A DNA stretch of 64,000 nt, from contig NC_081842.1 in NCBI RefSeq assembly GCF_963259705.1, positions 38,405,796 through 38,469,795 of the forward strand, in the 5' to 3' direction. This document shows, one piece after another, positions 44,141 through 55,667 of the stretch. The DNA comes from Myotis daubentonii (taxonomy: Eukaryota > Chordata > Mammalia > Chiroptera > Vespertilionidae). The stretch's first letter is position 1; each line of letters opens with the position of its first letter. The translations under genes and the position numbers were made by a program. The notes beneath the pieces are model-generated. The model was not told the origin of the DNA, did not search any database, and saw only the letters and a program-made list of their open reading frames with translations.

Positions 44141-46059
44141 TTGAGTTTTTACTAGATGATAGCCAATGTGCCAAATAGCCCACAAGGAATGTACGTTCAA
44201 GGAATGCCTGAGACTCCAAGAAGCAAGGATAATACTGAAACCCAGAGCTCTGAGGCTTCAAAGTCCAAGCTTTCTTCCCTTCAAACTACCCCCCTTAACA
44301 ATGTGTGTATGTGTGTGGGGGTAACATTCCATGAGGTACTTGAATAAAATGCTGCTGGTTATATCAATTAGTGTGGTCAATTCTGGAGGCCCACTGTGGG
44401 TGTGCTGAGGGCATTAGAGCTACTCTATGGGAGGAGTGTCTGTGTGTCATCATCACAGCATCTAGGTTCTACCAAGGCTGGAGGAGAGGCAGATGAGGAG
44501 GGTATTTACTCTGTACAAGAGAGACTGAGACATCCAACACCTTATAGTAATCATCCAACACCTTACAGGACTCTACATTCAGAGGGGATGTGTTTTATCT
44601 AGCACCTTGGAGTTTTATAAGGCAGTGTGATCCTGTAGACAGAGTGAGGATGGGTAAAGGGAAGCAGCTTAAGCCAGCAGTCAGTAACCTGGGTTTGTGT
44701 CAAGCTCTGTTCTGCTGTCAGCCAACTGTGAACTGGTTCCTCATGCCTGTGTTGCTACTTAAGGATGTGGTTTCACTACATTATGCTTCAGGTTACAAGG
44801 GTCTTAACTGCATGGGAATGAGCAGATGGCACCTTAAAATAAATATAAACAATGCAAAAAAAGCTATACTAATCCTAATGCATTATTTTTCCTTTAATAT
44901 TTGAAGACTACCCGTGAAAACCAAGGCTTGTTAAGATGCCCGCAAAGAGGGTCACTTCTGCATCTCAGATCTAGGCATATGCTGTTCTCTGTGTTGCAGC
45001 CCACCCATCTACCTCCAGATATGCAAAGCTCATAACTAAAAACAAGACTTAGTTATCAGTATTTTTCATCTGACTGCATAATTATAAGTGTTGATTAAAA
45101 AGTCTCTTTTTAGCTCATTCATATCTCCAGGGTAGACACAGAATTAGGTGACTGTAATTACAGAGGCTGGAAAATGGTGAGATTGTGAATTGGTGTATAG
45201 GAAATGAATAGGGGAAAAACACCCACAGGCTGTCCAGTTAAATCAGTGTGATTTTTTATTTACTTGGTTCTGATTCTCTATGACAACCCTGGAGGCTCAG
45301 AAACAAATGTGCACGTGGTCAACTTGTTCTCTTTCTCTCCAAACATGTGTTAGTATATTCCAATATAAGACTGACCTCTCACAGGCCAATATCAATCTCC
45401 TATTATGTATTTATTCCTGAGGCAATAAATGGCACAATAATTGGAAGATTATTTCTGAGTCGCATGGTGTGATTGGGGTCATATGCAGATACCTAAATCC
45501 TGCAAAAATGAAATTTTGACTTCTAGAAACTTCTCTGGAGATGCAGCTGGAAGAAGGAAATGAGGCCCAAGAAACATAGAGAGTCCTATGAATATGGCAG
45601 AATTTGACCCTATTTTAGTCCTGCTCATCCTTTGTAGACGAAAACATTATTTTAACTTGAAATATAAAAATACATGTATCTTTATTTCTCCTCATTCCCC
45701 CAAAAGATAAGAGCAAAATAAAGTTATCTTTAGTCTGCAGCTGCAACTGGAACCATCAAGATACAGCACTGGTGAGTAACGTAGCCACATAAAAAGCTTT
45801 GAAGCCACAGTGATGCTCTTCCTCGGTTAGGGGCGGGGCAAGAGCACTAAGTAAACAGGATGAGACACCATAATGCCCATCATTCCTAGTGGCAGTCTTT
45901 GCATCTATCCACATCAGAAGATTCTTTGAAATATGAATCCCATTATCTCAGGTTGCCCTGCTCACAAAGAAATCATTAATCTAGCAAAAACTTATGAGGG
46001 TTTACTGAGAAGTAGGTAAGATGTGTTTCAATAGCAAATTAAAAATGTTAAAAGCGAAT
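44141..46059. other. Unassigned sequence
   Basis: Several open frames up to 104 codons without recognisable domains. A 'catccaacacctta' string occurs twice, near 44532 and 44554. No gene or repeat family recognised. Confidence 0.4.
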
Positions 46060-46365
46060 GTATCTGTCTGGGTAAGTCAGGGGAAGTTTATTAAAGAAAG
46101 TGACATTTTACTTGAACTGGGACATCAAGTTAACGAGTGCAGATGCATATTCCAAGCAAAGTCTTGAAGGTGTGGAAGTGCATGGTAAGATAAGGATTAA
46201 AAGCCACCAGTGGAGCGGGTGCATGGGGTACTTTGTAGGGATGCATAGGAGATGGGGCTGGAGAAATACATGAGAACAGATTGCAAAAGCTCACATGGGA
46301 AGTTTAAGGGGCTTGAACTTGAATTTGAAAGCTGCAAAGAACCACTTGAGGTTTCGATGCAGGAG
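46060..46365 (+). mobile_element. L2-like LINE fragment
   Basis: 'attttacttgaactgggaca', 'gtcttgaaggtgtggaagtg' and 'aagtttaaggggcttgaact' resemble the L2 3' region in sense. Confidence 0.5.
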
Positions 46366-46434
46366 GGACGTTTATTTTATTTTGTTGGTTCTATAAATTC
46401 TGTTGAGCATAACAAAGATGCAGAATAAGTGCAT

Positions 46435-46700
46435 TTTATTTATTTTGTATCTACATTGTTGAATTTCACAAAGTGAACACAGCCATGTAACCAACACCCA
46501 GGTCAAGAAACACACACATGCGGAGTCAAAGAATATGCTGATGGTGATGGTGTTCAATGTTAGTGGATAATGCTAAACATTTCCCCAGACCTGTTCCAAT
46601 TCCCACGCCCATCAGCAGTCTATGGAGTTGTGGTTGCGCCACATCCTCACCATCCTTGTTTTTGTTTTTCATTTTAGTCTTTACCCAGGAATAGGGTAGT
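46435..46700 (-). mobile_element. Old L1-like fragment, minus strand
   Basis: 'ttgttgaatttcacaaagtg', 'acagccatgtaaccaacacc' and 'gcgccacatcctcaccatcc' are antisense old-L1 wording. Diverged. Confidence 0.5.
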
Positions 46701-48030
46701 ATTCTGTCGTGCATTTTAAACAGTGTCTTAGTTGAGATAGACTGAAGGTCAAGTGACCAGTTATAGAGGTCTGGAAATATTCTAGGGATGAAGTAATATA
46801 GGCATGGATCCCTGACAGCACCTATAGGAAAGCAAGGTTCTTGCATTATCCCTGGTTGTCACCTACCATCGCACCCAGTAAAAGGGCATATGCAATGATA
46901 CTGAAAGACTATGAGCATTTCTCATCATCTCACACATACTTGCACTTTCTCCTATCAATAAAATAATTTCCATTTATATGGGATCCATAATCTCAAAGAC
47001 ATTTGCAATGGAAGCTAAAAAAAATATATTCCAGTCTGTGTCGATTAGCAGAATAGAGAAAACAAAAGACCCAGATGAGCCTTCCCACCTGCCAGTCAAG
47101 GGGAGAGTTTCCAGGCTTGCCCCACCAGCACTCCATCCCCTACTCCAACCTGAGGCAGTTTTGTGCCCCCAATGCCAGCCCAGCGGGTGGAGACAGGCAG
47201 GTTGCTGGCAGTGGGCAGGAGAGACCTAGCACTGGAGCTTCAGCTCCCTGCTTCATGAACCTCTCCCCTCTTCCCTCCTGGCCTTCCCTCCTAGTCAGGG
47301 CGGCTGACTAGGACCAGGGACTGCAGATCTGTGGGAGTCCAGCCAAGGCACCTGCAAGCAAGAGAGGAGATCTCATCGTCTTCTAAATAGCTTGACTAAT
47401 GATGATCACTTGCTTTGGGAACAAAATGTTTTTGTCTGTGAATTAACCTTCAAACCCAGGTGTTTTAAGACAGTTATCAGCAAGTTGCCAAGCATACAGT
47501 TCAGAGGGCCATTCCGGAGAGGGGGTGTCTGTGAGGTGTGAGGGTAGCTGTGTGCCCTTAGATTGCACCAGGGCTTCCTGCTGATCCAGAGAGAGGCAGC
47601 AGCCCCTTCCCAGTCATGCAACCCTTCTCCTCCCTCCCCCTGAGAAGCAAATCCTGCGGGGGGCAGCTCTCTTTGGCAATCTGATATCTAATGACAACTA
47701 CCCTGCAGGGTGGGCTTCCTGGGAAGGTCTGAAAGCCATGGGGGGGGGCGGGCGCTAGAATTGGAATTGTGAAGAAAGTTTATAAAGGAGGTCTTTCCCT
47801 ACTGCATCATCTATTTTCTTGAGGCAAGTAAAAGTGAGTTTCCCTCTTTGCCTTTTTTCCAAATCCTCTTTCAAATGTCTCTCTCATCCCATCAATGTGT
47901 CCTTAGCTTCCCCTGTGATCCCAACGTAATTTGGACTCTGAAGTTAGCATCTTAAGTTCCCTAAGCAAACCATCCCTTTCCCCATCCTGCTGTTTCTCCT
48001 CTTAGGTTCATTTCTCGTCACTGCCATTAG
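46701..48030. other. Unassigned sequence
   Basis: Overlapping short open frames at 46978-47311 lie in a moderately GC-rich patch, with no recognisable domain. A G9 run near 47740. No gene call. Confidence 0.4.
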
Positions 48031-48275
48031 CAACATTTGAACCCGGCCAATGATTCCATGAAGGCTTCTCTGACTTCTGCTTCTATCCCCACCTCCACCA
48101 ACCACACTCCATCAATGTCCAATTACATCCATCTCTCACAGTGTTCTACCACTTACTGCCCTGCTCCCACCCTCCTGTCTCAGGTCCTCCTACCTGAACC
48201 CTTACTGGTCCCCAGCCCTAACTTCTCACCTCATGTTGCCATTCTTATGTGTCCCACGTAGCACTGAAAGTTCAA

Positions 48276-48279
<4 letters not shown>

Positions 48280-48359
<80 letters not shown>
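48280..48359 (+). repeat. Compound (CT)n(AT)n microsatellite
   Basis: About 18 CT units (48280-48316) followed directly by about 21 AT units (48317-48359). A 62-codon frame through it is meaningless. Confidence 0.97.
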
Positions 48360-48360
<1 letters not shown>

Positions 48361-48394
48361 CAATTATTTTCAAATTCTTATATTTTTAAATGTC

Positions 48395-48505
48395 CAAGGC
48401 TCTCCAATGACTCCAGAATAAAATGCAAACATTTTAGATGGGTATTCAAAGTTTTCTAGTAGATGCCCCTAACTCAGCCTTCCAACACTCTTCTCCTCCT
48501 CCTCC
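48395..48505 (-). mobile_element. L2-like LINE fragment
   Basis: 'ctctccaatgactccagaat', 'aaaatgcaaacatttt' and 'ctaactcagccttccaacac' resemble antisense L2 ('ggataaagtccaaactcctt'). Confidence 0.45.
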
Positions 48506-48743
48506 TCAAAGCTTCAGTCTGGTCTTAAGTAGAATTTAAGTTGTATTTTTTTTGGAGTCCCATTGTTTCATGGAAACGCTGTAGAATCCATTTCTGGGAC
48601 TAAGGGAGGGTGGGAAGGTGCTCAGCAGGTAAGCCTCTACCCCTAATTTCATTATATTTTATATCTAACATTTATATTAATATATAAATTTCTTAGATTT
48701 AAATCTTATTTACAACAGTTTCACTGTTTAAAAAAATAGTAAC

Positions 48744-49005
48744 AAGCCCTGGTCAGTTTTTTCAGTGGTTAGAGCATTGTCCTAAGGACCAAAGGGTCTC
48801 TGGTTCAATTCCCGGTCAAGGGCAAATACCTCTGTTGAGGGTTCGATCCTGGGCCCTGGTTGGGGGCTTACAGGAGGCAATCAATCAATGTGTCTCTCTC
48901 ACATTGATGTTTCTCTCTCTTTTCCCCTTCTCTCCCTTCCACTCTCTCTAAAAACTCAGTAGAAAAAATATCCTCCGGTGAGAATAAAAAAAAAAACAGT
49001 GGTTA
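48744..49005 (+). mobile_element. Diverged Ves-like SINE
   Basis: Head 'aagccctggtcagttttttc' and 'ggttagagcattgtcctaag', box B-like 'ggttcaattcccggtcaagg', pyrimidine block and A-run. Flanking repeats are only similar (TTTAAAAAAATAGTAA and GTTAAAAACGTAGTAA), so it is an older copy. Confidence 0.82.
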
Positions 49006-49019
49006 AAAACGTAGTAATG

Positions 49020-51452
49020 AGTTTTAAGCCCACTGCTCTCTTGTGACTGAAAGCCTTTCTGAGCTCTAAACATTTGTCCCCACGTCGCTGTGTGCACTTC
49101 TGTGCTCTCCAACTGGCTAAAATGTCCTTTCTGTCCTTTCGTTCTCCCCAGCCATTTCCACATTTCCAGATCCTGAAGCATCTCTTCCAAACCCATCTTA
49201 ACTGCACTTCTTAAGTGCACTAATGCCAGAGAGCCCTTTTTCGTCTCCACCCTGGAGCCAAAGTCCCCTTGCTCACCGTGAGGGGGAGGGCTGCACGTGG
49301 GCAAGACCTGTTGGCTGGCAGGCTTTCATTGTGATGCACACGTGGAGTAGAAGCAGGCAGCCTGAGAACCCACAAGTGAAAATAAATAAATAAGAAAGAC
49401 TGCTTGAGGCACTCTCATTCAGAGGTTTCTACTTCTTGGGGAAATTTCACTTCAACCAAGAAGCAAATGTGCTAAGAAGGGTCACTGCTGTGGCCCTTTA
49501 GGAGAGAGGTTTCTAACTGATCACCTTAATTTCTATCCCTCATCCTACTTCAGCTCCTCATGCCCACCATCACCCTTTTGGGGGAACCATCCTTTGAAAG
49601 ATGAGTTTTAACTCTATTATAAACGTTCCCTGGTCGTGCTCTCAACACTGACTCCCTCCACTCATTTATGCAGCAGTCTTTTCTACCCACCTTTCACCTT
49701 AATTTATCAAAACTATTCCTTCTCAGTGTTTCGGACCAGAAGTTCTCACATTTCATTGAACTCAAGCTTTTGGTGGAACATGTTCAAAAATCCAGGCATT
49801 GGTTGCATTAGGGAATGATCTATTTGAGGTCCAAACTGGCCAAAAGTTGAGGAACTTCAACAAGGCAGGAAGCTAAATGAAGGGCTGAGAGGAAAAGAAT
49901 TAAAGTTGAAGTGTTGAATAAAACTGAAGACAAAGCAGGCAAAAGTTCTTAAAGCCAGGTGTTCTGGTAGCTACGATAGCCTAACGCCAGCCACAGCCTT
50001 CTGAAATAAGCAGCTATAGCAACAGATGTTTCAAGGAAAGTCAGAGTTTACCTGTGGTGTGACCCCAAATGTGGTAGCAACAGGAAGTTCTATAATTCTC
50101 AAGGTATGTAAATGAAAAAACATATTCCCCATATGGGCAGCATATGACATCATTAACTTACTTTATCCAGGATTGTGTTCATATTTTGAGACCCTTTATA
50201 CAACCATGCACACAATGAGAAAGGCAAAGATATTTTCAAAATGCACCTAAAGTTTTGTCCATACTCCCAAACCAGTGTGATAGCTTTTACTGATTAATTG
50301 AAGACAAGGGAGAAAGGAATGGTCACTTCATTCAGGAAGCACTTACTGATCAATTAAACACCCCTTAAGAAATTGTGTGCATGTGTGTATGTAAGTTCTG
50401 TACTCAACCAACATAGGAAACATCCACATAGGAAAGAGCCTTTGGTTATCAAGGCCACCCTGAATTCACTCGTGTGCTTGCTCTCTGACTTCTGATGGCT
50501 CTCGGTATTAAAAACAATTGAGCCAAGCAAAGATTGGCTTTCCTATCTACTCTTAGGAAAGAGAATGAAAACAACACAATCTGAAAAAGATAAACTGCTC
50601 TGTGTACATACGTTTGCGTGTGGCCACCACTTCTAGAACCAAATGCCTGTAGTCTTTGGGTCTAACTTCATTTCCGTGGACACGAGGCAGTTCAGCCCTG
50701 CACAGAAATTAAAGTGTACGGCAGGAAAAGTGCTAAACAAAATATGAATTGTAATGAAATCTAAATCCCAGTGTCCTATTATGGTGGCTTTATGTGATCA
50801 TGAGGCAGAACAGCCTGGGTAATGAGAGGTCACGATGGCTAAAAATCGGAGCGCTAATGGCTCTAACCTACTGGTGAGAGGCAGTGATCTCAATAAAATG
50901 CAGCACTAATGGAAATAGCCCCACAGGGAAAAGACTGACATCTGCAACACAGGAAAATGGAGAGAAACAGAGAAACCTTCTCGATCCACCTAAATATCTA
51001 TTGTTTTAACAAATCATGCCGTTTTAAGTCAGTTGGAAAATTTCTCTTGCAAGGGCCTGCTTCTAATGTTTTCCTATCCATACGGCAATCTTCTAATGTC
51101 CCCTTGATTGAGTGAATCAGCCAGCTTTGTCTGTACCATTCTTAGGAACATTCTTGGATATGGCAAATGTAATCAACATGGCCGTGATAGGAGGCCTACA
51201 GTGAATGTGCAAGGAGGCTGCCAAGGAAAAGAATATGGCTCACCAGTGGGGCCCAGTATTATCTGAGGTTTAAAAAAATAGTCATCCACCATAGCCAAAA
51301 CAAAGTCAGGTGAAAGACACTCCCTGCCTCTATATAGCTACCACTAGAAGATGATCTTTCCCTCAAATCTGCCTTTGCTTTTGGTGTGTGTGTGTGTTTT
51401 TTTGTTGTTGTTTATTTGTTTGTTTTGGACTGGTTTTTACATGATTTTTATT
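49020..51452. other. Unassigned sequence, partly conserved-looking
   Basis: A 118-codon minus-strand frame at 48948-49304 has no recognisable domain. The part about 50690-51000 is repeat-free with balanced sequence ('tcggagcgctaatggctcta', 'aaaatgcagcactaatggaa') and might be a conserved noncoding element. No gene call. Confidence 0.3.
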
Positions 51453-51465
51453 AAAAAGTAAAGAG

Positions 51466-51681
51466 CCCTAGCTGGTTTGGCTCAGTGGATAGAGCGTCAG
51501 CCTGTGGATTCAAGGGTCCCAGGTTCTATTCCAGTCAGGGGCATGTACCTTGGTTGCGGGCACATCCCCAGTAGGGGCTGTGCAGGAGGCAGCTGATCAG
51601 TGTTTCTTTCATTGATGTTTCTAACTCTCTATCCCTCTCCCTTCCTCTCTGTAAAAAATCAATAAAATATTTTTTTTTAAA
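51466..51681 (+). mobile_element. Ves SINE with 13-bp target duplication
   Basis: Young-type head 'ccctagctggtttggctcag', box B-like 'ggttctattccagtc'. Flanked by AAAAAGTAAAGAG at 51453-51465 and 51682-51694. Confidence 0.95.
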
Positions 51682-51854
51682 AAAAAGTAAAGAGAACAAC
51701 CTTACAATTTGCCCTGAATCATGGAAATGATAAAGGGGACACTACTTTTACCACTTTATTTGTTTAGAGTTTTTACATGATATAGTCTGTGAATGTTAAG
51801 CTGCTCAAAGAGCAGAATTATTTAAACTTTTTAAAAATTGGCCCTTATAACATA

Positions 51855-53071
51855 CTAGGGGCCCGGTGCACGAAATTCGTGCACTGGGTGTGTGTGTGGG
51901 GGGGGGGGGAGCGTCCCTCAGCCCAGCCTGCCCCCTCTCACATACTGGGAGCCCTCAGGCGTTGACCCCCATCACCCTCCAATCACAGGATCGGCCCCTC
52001 TGACAGAGGCGTCAGGCCTGGGCAGGGGACCCTCATTTCCCCCCATCACTGGTTCTGCCCCCAGCCCAGGCCTGATGCCTCTAGCCCAGGCATCAGGCCT
52101 GGGCAGGGGACCCCCAGACCCCTCCGATTGCTGGCTCTGCCCCTTGCCCAGGCCTGATGCCTCCTCCAGAGGTGTCAGGCTTGGACAGGGGACCCCCATC
52201 TCCCCCCGATCACTGGCTATGACCCCCGCCCAGGCCTGAGGCCTCTGGCCCAGGAATCATGCCTGGGCAGGGGACCCCCATCTCCCTCTGATCACTTGCT
52301 CCACCCCCCGCCCAAGCCTGACGCCTCTGACCCAGGCTTCAGGCCTGGACAAGGGGACCATCATATCCCCCCAATCCCCGGCTCAACCCCCCGCCCAGGC
52401 CTGATGCCTCGGCCAGAGGAGTTGACCCTCATCACCCTCCGATCACCAATCACCGGATCAGCCCCTTGACCAGGCCTGAGGCCTCCGGCAGAGGTGTCAG
52501 GCCTGGGCAGGGGACCCGCAGCTCCCCGTGGTTGCAGGCTCCAACCCTGCCCAGGCCTAACGCCTCTGGCCTAGGCATCCGGCCCGGGCAGCGGGGACCC
52601 GCAGCTGGAGCGGCCCCGCGATCGTGGGATTTGCTTTAGGCCTAGGCAAGGGACCCCTAGCTCCTGGGACTGCCAGCTTCGACCATACCCAGCTCCCATC
52701 GCTGGCTCCACCCCTACTTCCTGCTATCACTGGTTAGGGCGGCAAAGGCACCTGATTCTCCGATCATGGCTGGGGGGCAGGGCAAAGGCGGCCCCAGGGC
52801 CACCTTTGCCCTGCCCCCCAGCTCTTAGCTCCCCCCTGGGTTTCCGATCACTGTCAGTGGCAGGGGGCTTCTTCCTGCTTTCCCTTTTGCCTCCCTGCAT
52901 TGTGCCTACATATGCAAATTAACCGCCATCTTGTTGGCAGTTAACTGCCAATCTTAGTTGGCAGTTAACTGCCAATCTTAGTTGGAAGTTAATTTGCATA
53001 TAGCCCTGATTAGCCAATGAAAAGGGTAGCGTTGTACGCCAATTACCATTTTTCTCTTTTATTAGTGTAGA
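51855..53071 (-). mobile_element. Helitron (HeliBat-type, non-autonomous), 1,217 bp
   Basis: On the minus strand it starts TCTACACTAATAAAAGAG at 53071 and ends with the GTGCACGAATTTCGTGCAC hairpin and CTAG (51855-51858). The flanks are A at 51854 and T at 53072, an A^T site. It is a sister of 15295-16434: the two align almost throughout, but this one has more GC-rich units near its 3' end, fewer palindromic units near its 5' end (52936-52990), and a (TG)n-G12 tract next to the terminal hairpin. No Rep/helicase gene. Confidence 0.93.
51955..52580 (-). repeat. GC-rich tandem array inside Helitron, about 75-80 bp units
   Basis: Same family of units as at 15360-15960 ('ggcctgggcaggggaccccc', 'aggcctgatgcctc'), with at least one extra unit here. 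Open frames of up to 115 codons across it are artefacts. Confidence 0.8.
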
Positions 53072-54537
53072 TAATGGGGACAATGATGGGGAATTGAACA
53101 TAAAACCTCATCATATATAAAAATTGCTCAAGCCAGCTCTGTGGGGAACAGTGCCTAAGCCGAGGGTATATTTAGGGATACTCTGCAGGATGAGGCTAGA
53201 GAAGATTGTATGGGTTTTTCATGGGGACATCTTATGGATGGAATGGCCTGCAATGGGCAAAGAAAAGGTGAGAACTCCGGTAACCATTACATATCCCTCT
53301 GCTCTCCAGATCAATTTATATGGTATCCTGCCTCTTCTGAGCTGGGTACTGGGCTCTAGTTTAGAACTGGGGGGGGGGGGGTGGTCTTAATTTAGATTAG
53401 AATTCTATGACAATATTTTGAAATCAGGTGTGTTCAAGAGTGGGGGGTGGTGGTTAGGTTTGGAAGGGAGCCCTAAAATTTCCTAGCAAGAAGATTTCCT
53501 ACTATATCAGCCATCTGGCTATGCTCCCACCCTCTAAATAGCCTCCATCCTTGAAATTCTGGTCTCCTCCTGGAGGAGTCTGTATCCTTTCTACCCTCAA
53601 GGGTGATCCCTGCCATGACTCTCAGCTTGGATGATTGAAGTGCCTTTCACTCAGGTGTGACTAGAGGAGGGAGAATATTGAGAATCAGTCTGCTAGACTA
53701 TGGGATGATGTTGCTCAGTTCCTGTTTTTATAGCCCAGAGAATAATCTATTTTCAGGTGGGCTATTGTTTCTCTCTCATTCAGAAAAGAGCCTTTTAGAT
53801 TCTGAGGAAAAGTAGTTGAAGAACTGTTATCATAGGTTAACCAGTGGATACTATTAAGAGAGGCCTTAATCCTCATGGTCTTGCCTTTCAATAGCTCATG
53901 AAAACAATAGGGGAGCTATAAGAGTAACTCACAAAACCAATTTGCCTGCTTTGACTAGCACTCCATTTGTAAGCCTATTTAACTTCTGTTTCTGCTCTTC
54001 TCCCACACTGAAAATGAACATTTCTCATTGTTAATCTTCCTTTTAGGTATTATTCCATCTTTTTATCTCACCTTTCTTCACCTCTATTCTTCAAAATTTC
54101 TTCTCTCTACCTCTTCATCCAATTTACTAATAACCATTTGAATATTAAAAGAATAAATAAAATTTCTTTGCGTAAAACTCTAATGTGAAAAAAAATCATT
54201 CAAACTTAGAGTCTCCAACACTCTGTTTGCCAATTTAGAGATAAACTGAATGTGTTGTCATATTCTCATGAGGAATGATGACTGAGTAATAAAAGAGCTT
54301 AATGCTTGCCTTCCTTCTTGGCTCCACAGATGGCAGAATCCCAGGGGAGAGAAGGATCCATTCTCCCTTCTTTTTCCTAAATACATTTTCTTCTCTCCTC
54401 TCTGTGCGCACCTATATGCATACTTTGCCATCTTTTATGTACATCTTTTATGTATTTTTAGTAATTTATACATATGATGAGGTTTTATTGTTCAATTCAC
54501 CATCTTTCTCCTGTGTGGAAAGCATTATACAGAAGAT
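53072..54537. other. Unassigned sequence
   Basis: A G12 run at about 53370-53381. Open frames below 90 codons. No gene or repeat family recognised. Confidence 0.4.
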
Positions 54538-54563
54538 AATTTTAACTTTATTTTTAATTATTT

Positions 54564-54778
54564 GTTAAATATGTTTTTATTGATTTCAGAGAGGAAGGGA
54601 GAGGGAGAGAGAGATAGAAACATCAATGATGAGAGAAAAATAATTTATTAGCTGTTTCTGCATGCCCCTTAATGGGGATTGAGCCTGCAACCTGAGCATG
54701 TGCCCTTGACCAGAACTGAGCCCGGTACCCTTTAGTTCACAGGCAGACACTCTATCCACTGAGCCAAACTGGCTATAG
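54564..54778 (-). mobile_element. Ves SINE, older subfamily, minus strand
   Basis: Body 'gagaggaagggagagggaga', tRNA-like head 'ccactgagccaaactggcta'. Similar flanking repeats AATTTTAACTTTA (54538-54550) and AATTTTTTAACTTTA (from 54781). Confidence 0.87.
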
Positions 54779-55017
54779 CTAATTTTTTAACTTTAGACTC
54801 TTGTGAAAGTCTTCTGTGTCCCCTGCAAGATATAGCTTTCCATCTCTCCCTCCTCTCTCTGTTCTCTCCATTAATCAAGTATTGCTCAAATTACACATCC
54901 CCTAAGAAATGTCCCTAATTCATCTCAAAATCAATATTGTCTTTCTGTTGGTTTTCATAGCAATATAGACTTATATTTTTATTCCTCCTTTTATCCAATC
55001 AGTCATCCATTCACTCA

Positions 55018-55383
55018 CTGTTATAGACTGAATTGTATTCCTCCAAATTTGTATGTTGAGGCTCTAACTCCTAATTTGACTATATTTGAAGATAGAGCCT
55101 TGCATGATGCAGTTAGAGCTAAATGAGGTCATAAGGGTGGGGCCCTAATTCAATAAGATTGGTGTCCTTATAAGAAGAGACACTAAGGGTACATGCACCA
55201 TGCACACCAAGAAGGTGGTCATCTGCAAGCCAAGGAGAGAGGTCTCAGGAAAAACCAAACCTTTTGACATATTGACCTTAGACTTCTAACCTCTAGGCTG
55301 TGAGAAAATGAACTTCTATTGTGTAAGCCATCCAGTCTAATACACTTCACCAAATTTGTGGGCTATTATGTATTAGGCTGCTT
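55018..55383 (+). mobile_element. MLT1-like (ERVL-MaLR) solitary LTR
   Basis: 'gttatagactgaattgtatt', 'gtatgttgaggctctaact', 'ggtgtccttataagaagaga', 'agccaaggagagaggtctca' and 'aggctgtgagaaaatgaact' in order. Solo LTR, no internal region. Confidence 0.7.
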
Positions 55384-55465
55384 CATCATGGCCCCTATAA
55401 AACACAGCCTGCTCTGCAGCAGTTACATGGATACCTGAGGCCTCTCTCCCAGGCCAAAACCAAAA

Positions 55466-55667
55466 AAGGAAAGAAAAGAAGAGAAAAGAAAAGAAAAGAA
55501 AAGAAAAGAAAAGGAAAGGAAAGGAAAGGAAAGGAAAGGAAAGGAAAGGAAAGGAAAGGAAAGGAAAGGAAAGGAAAGGAAAGGAAAGAAAAGAAAAGAA
55601 AAGAAAAGAAAAGAAAAGAAAAGAAAAGAAAAGAAAAGAAAAGAAAAGAAAAGAAAAGAAAAGAAAA
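55466..55667 (+). repeat. AAAAG / AAAGG pentanucleotide repeat
   Basis: A sandwich: about nine AAAAG units, then about 15 AAAGG units (55511-55588), then about 16 AAAAG units (55589-55667). Pure purine on this strand. Minus-strand 106- and 118-codon frames of Phe/Leu/Ser repeats are artefacts of it. Confidence 0.97.

Noticed and set aside
46978..47311. Two overlapping proline-rich frames as a possible exon
   Set aside because: No splice sites in a convincing context, no recognised domain, and neither frame is clearly favoured.
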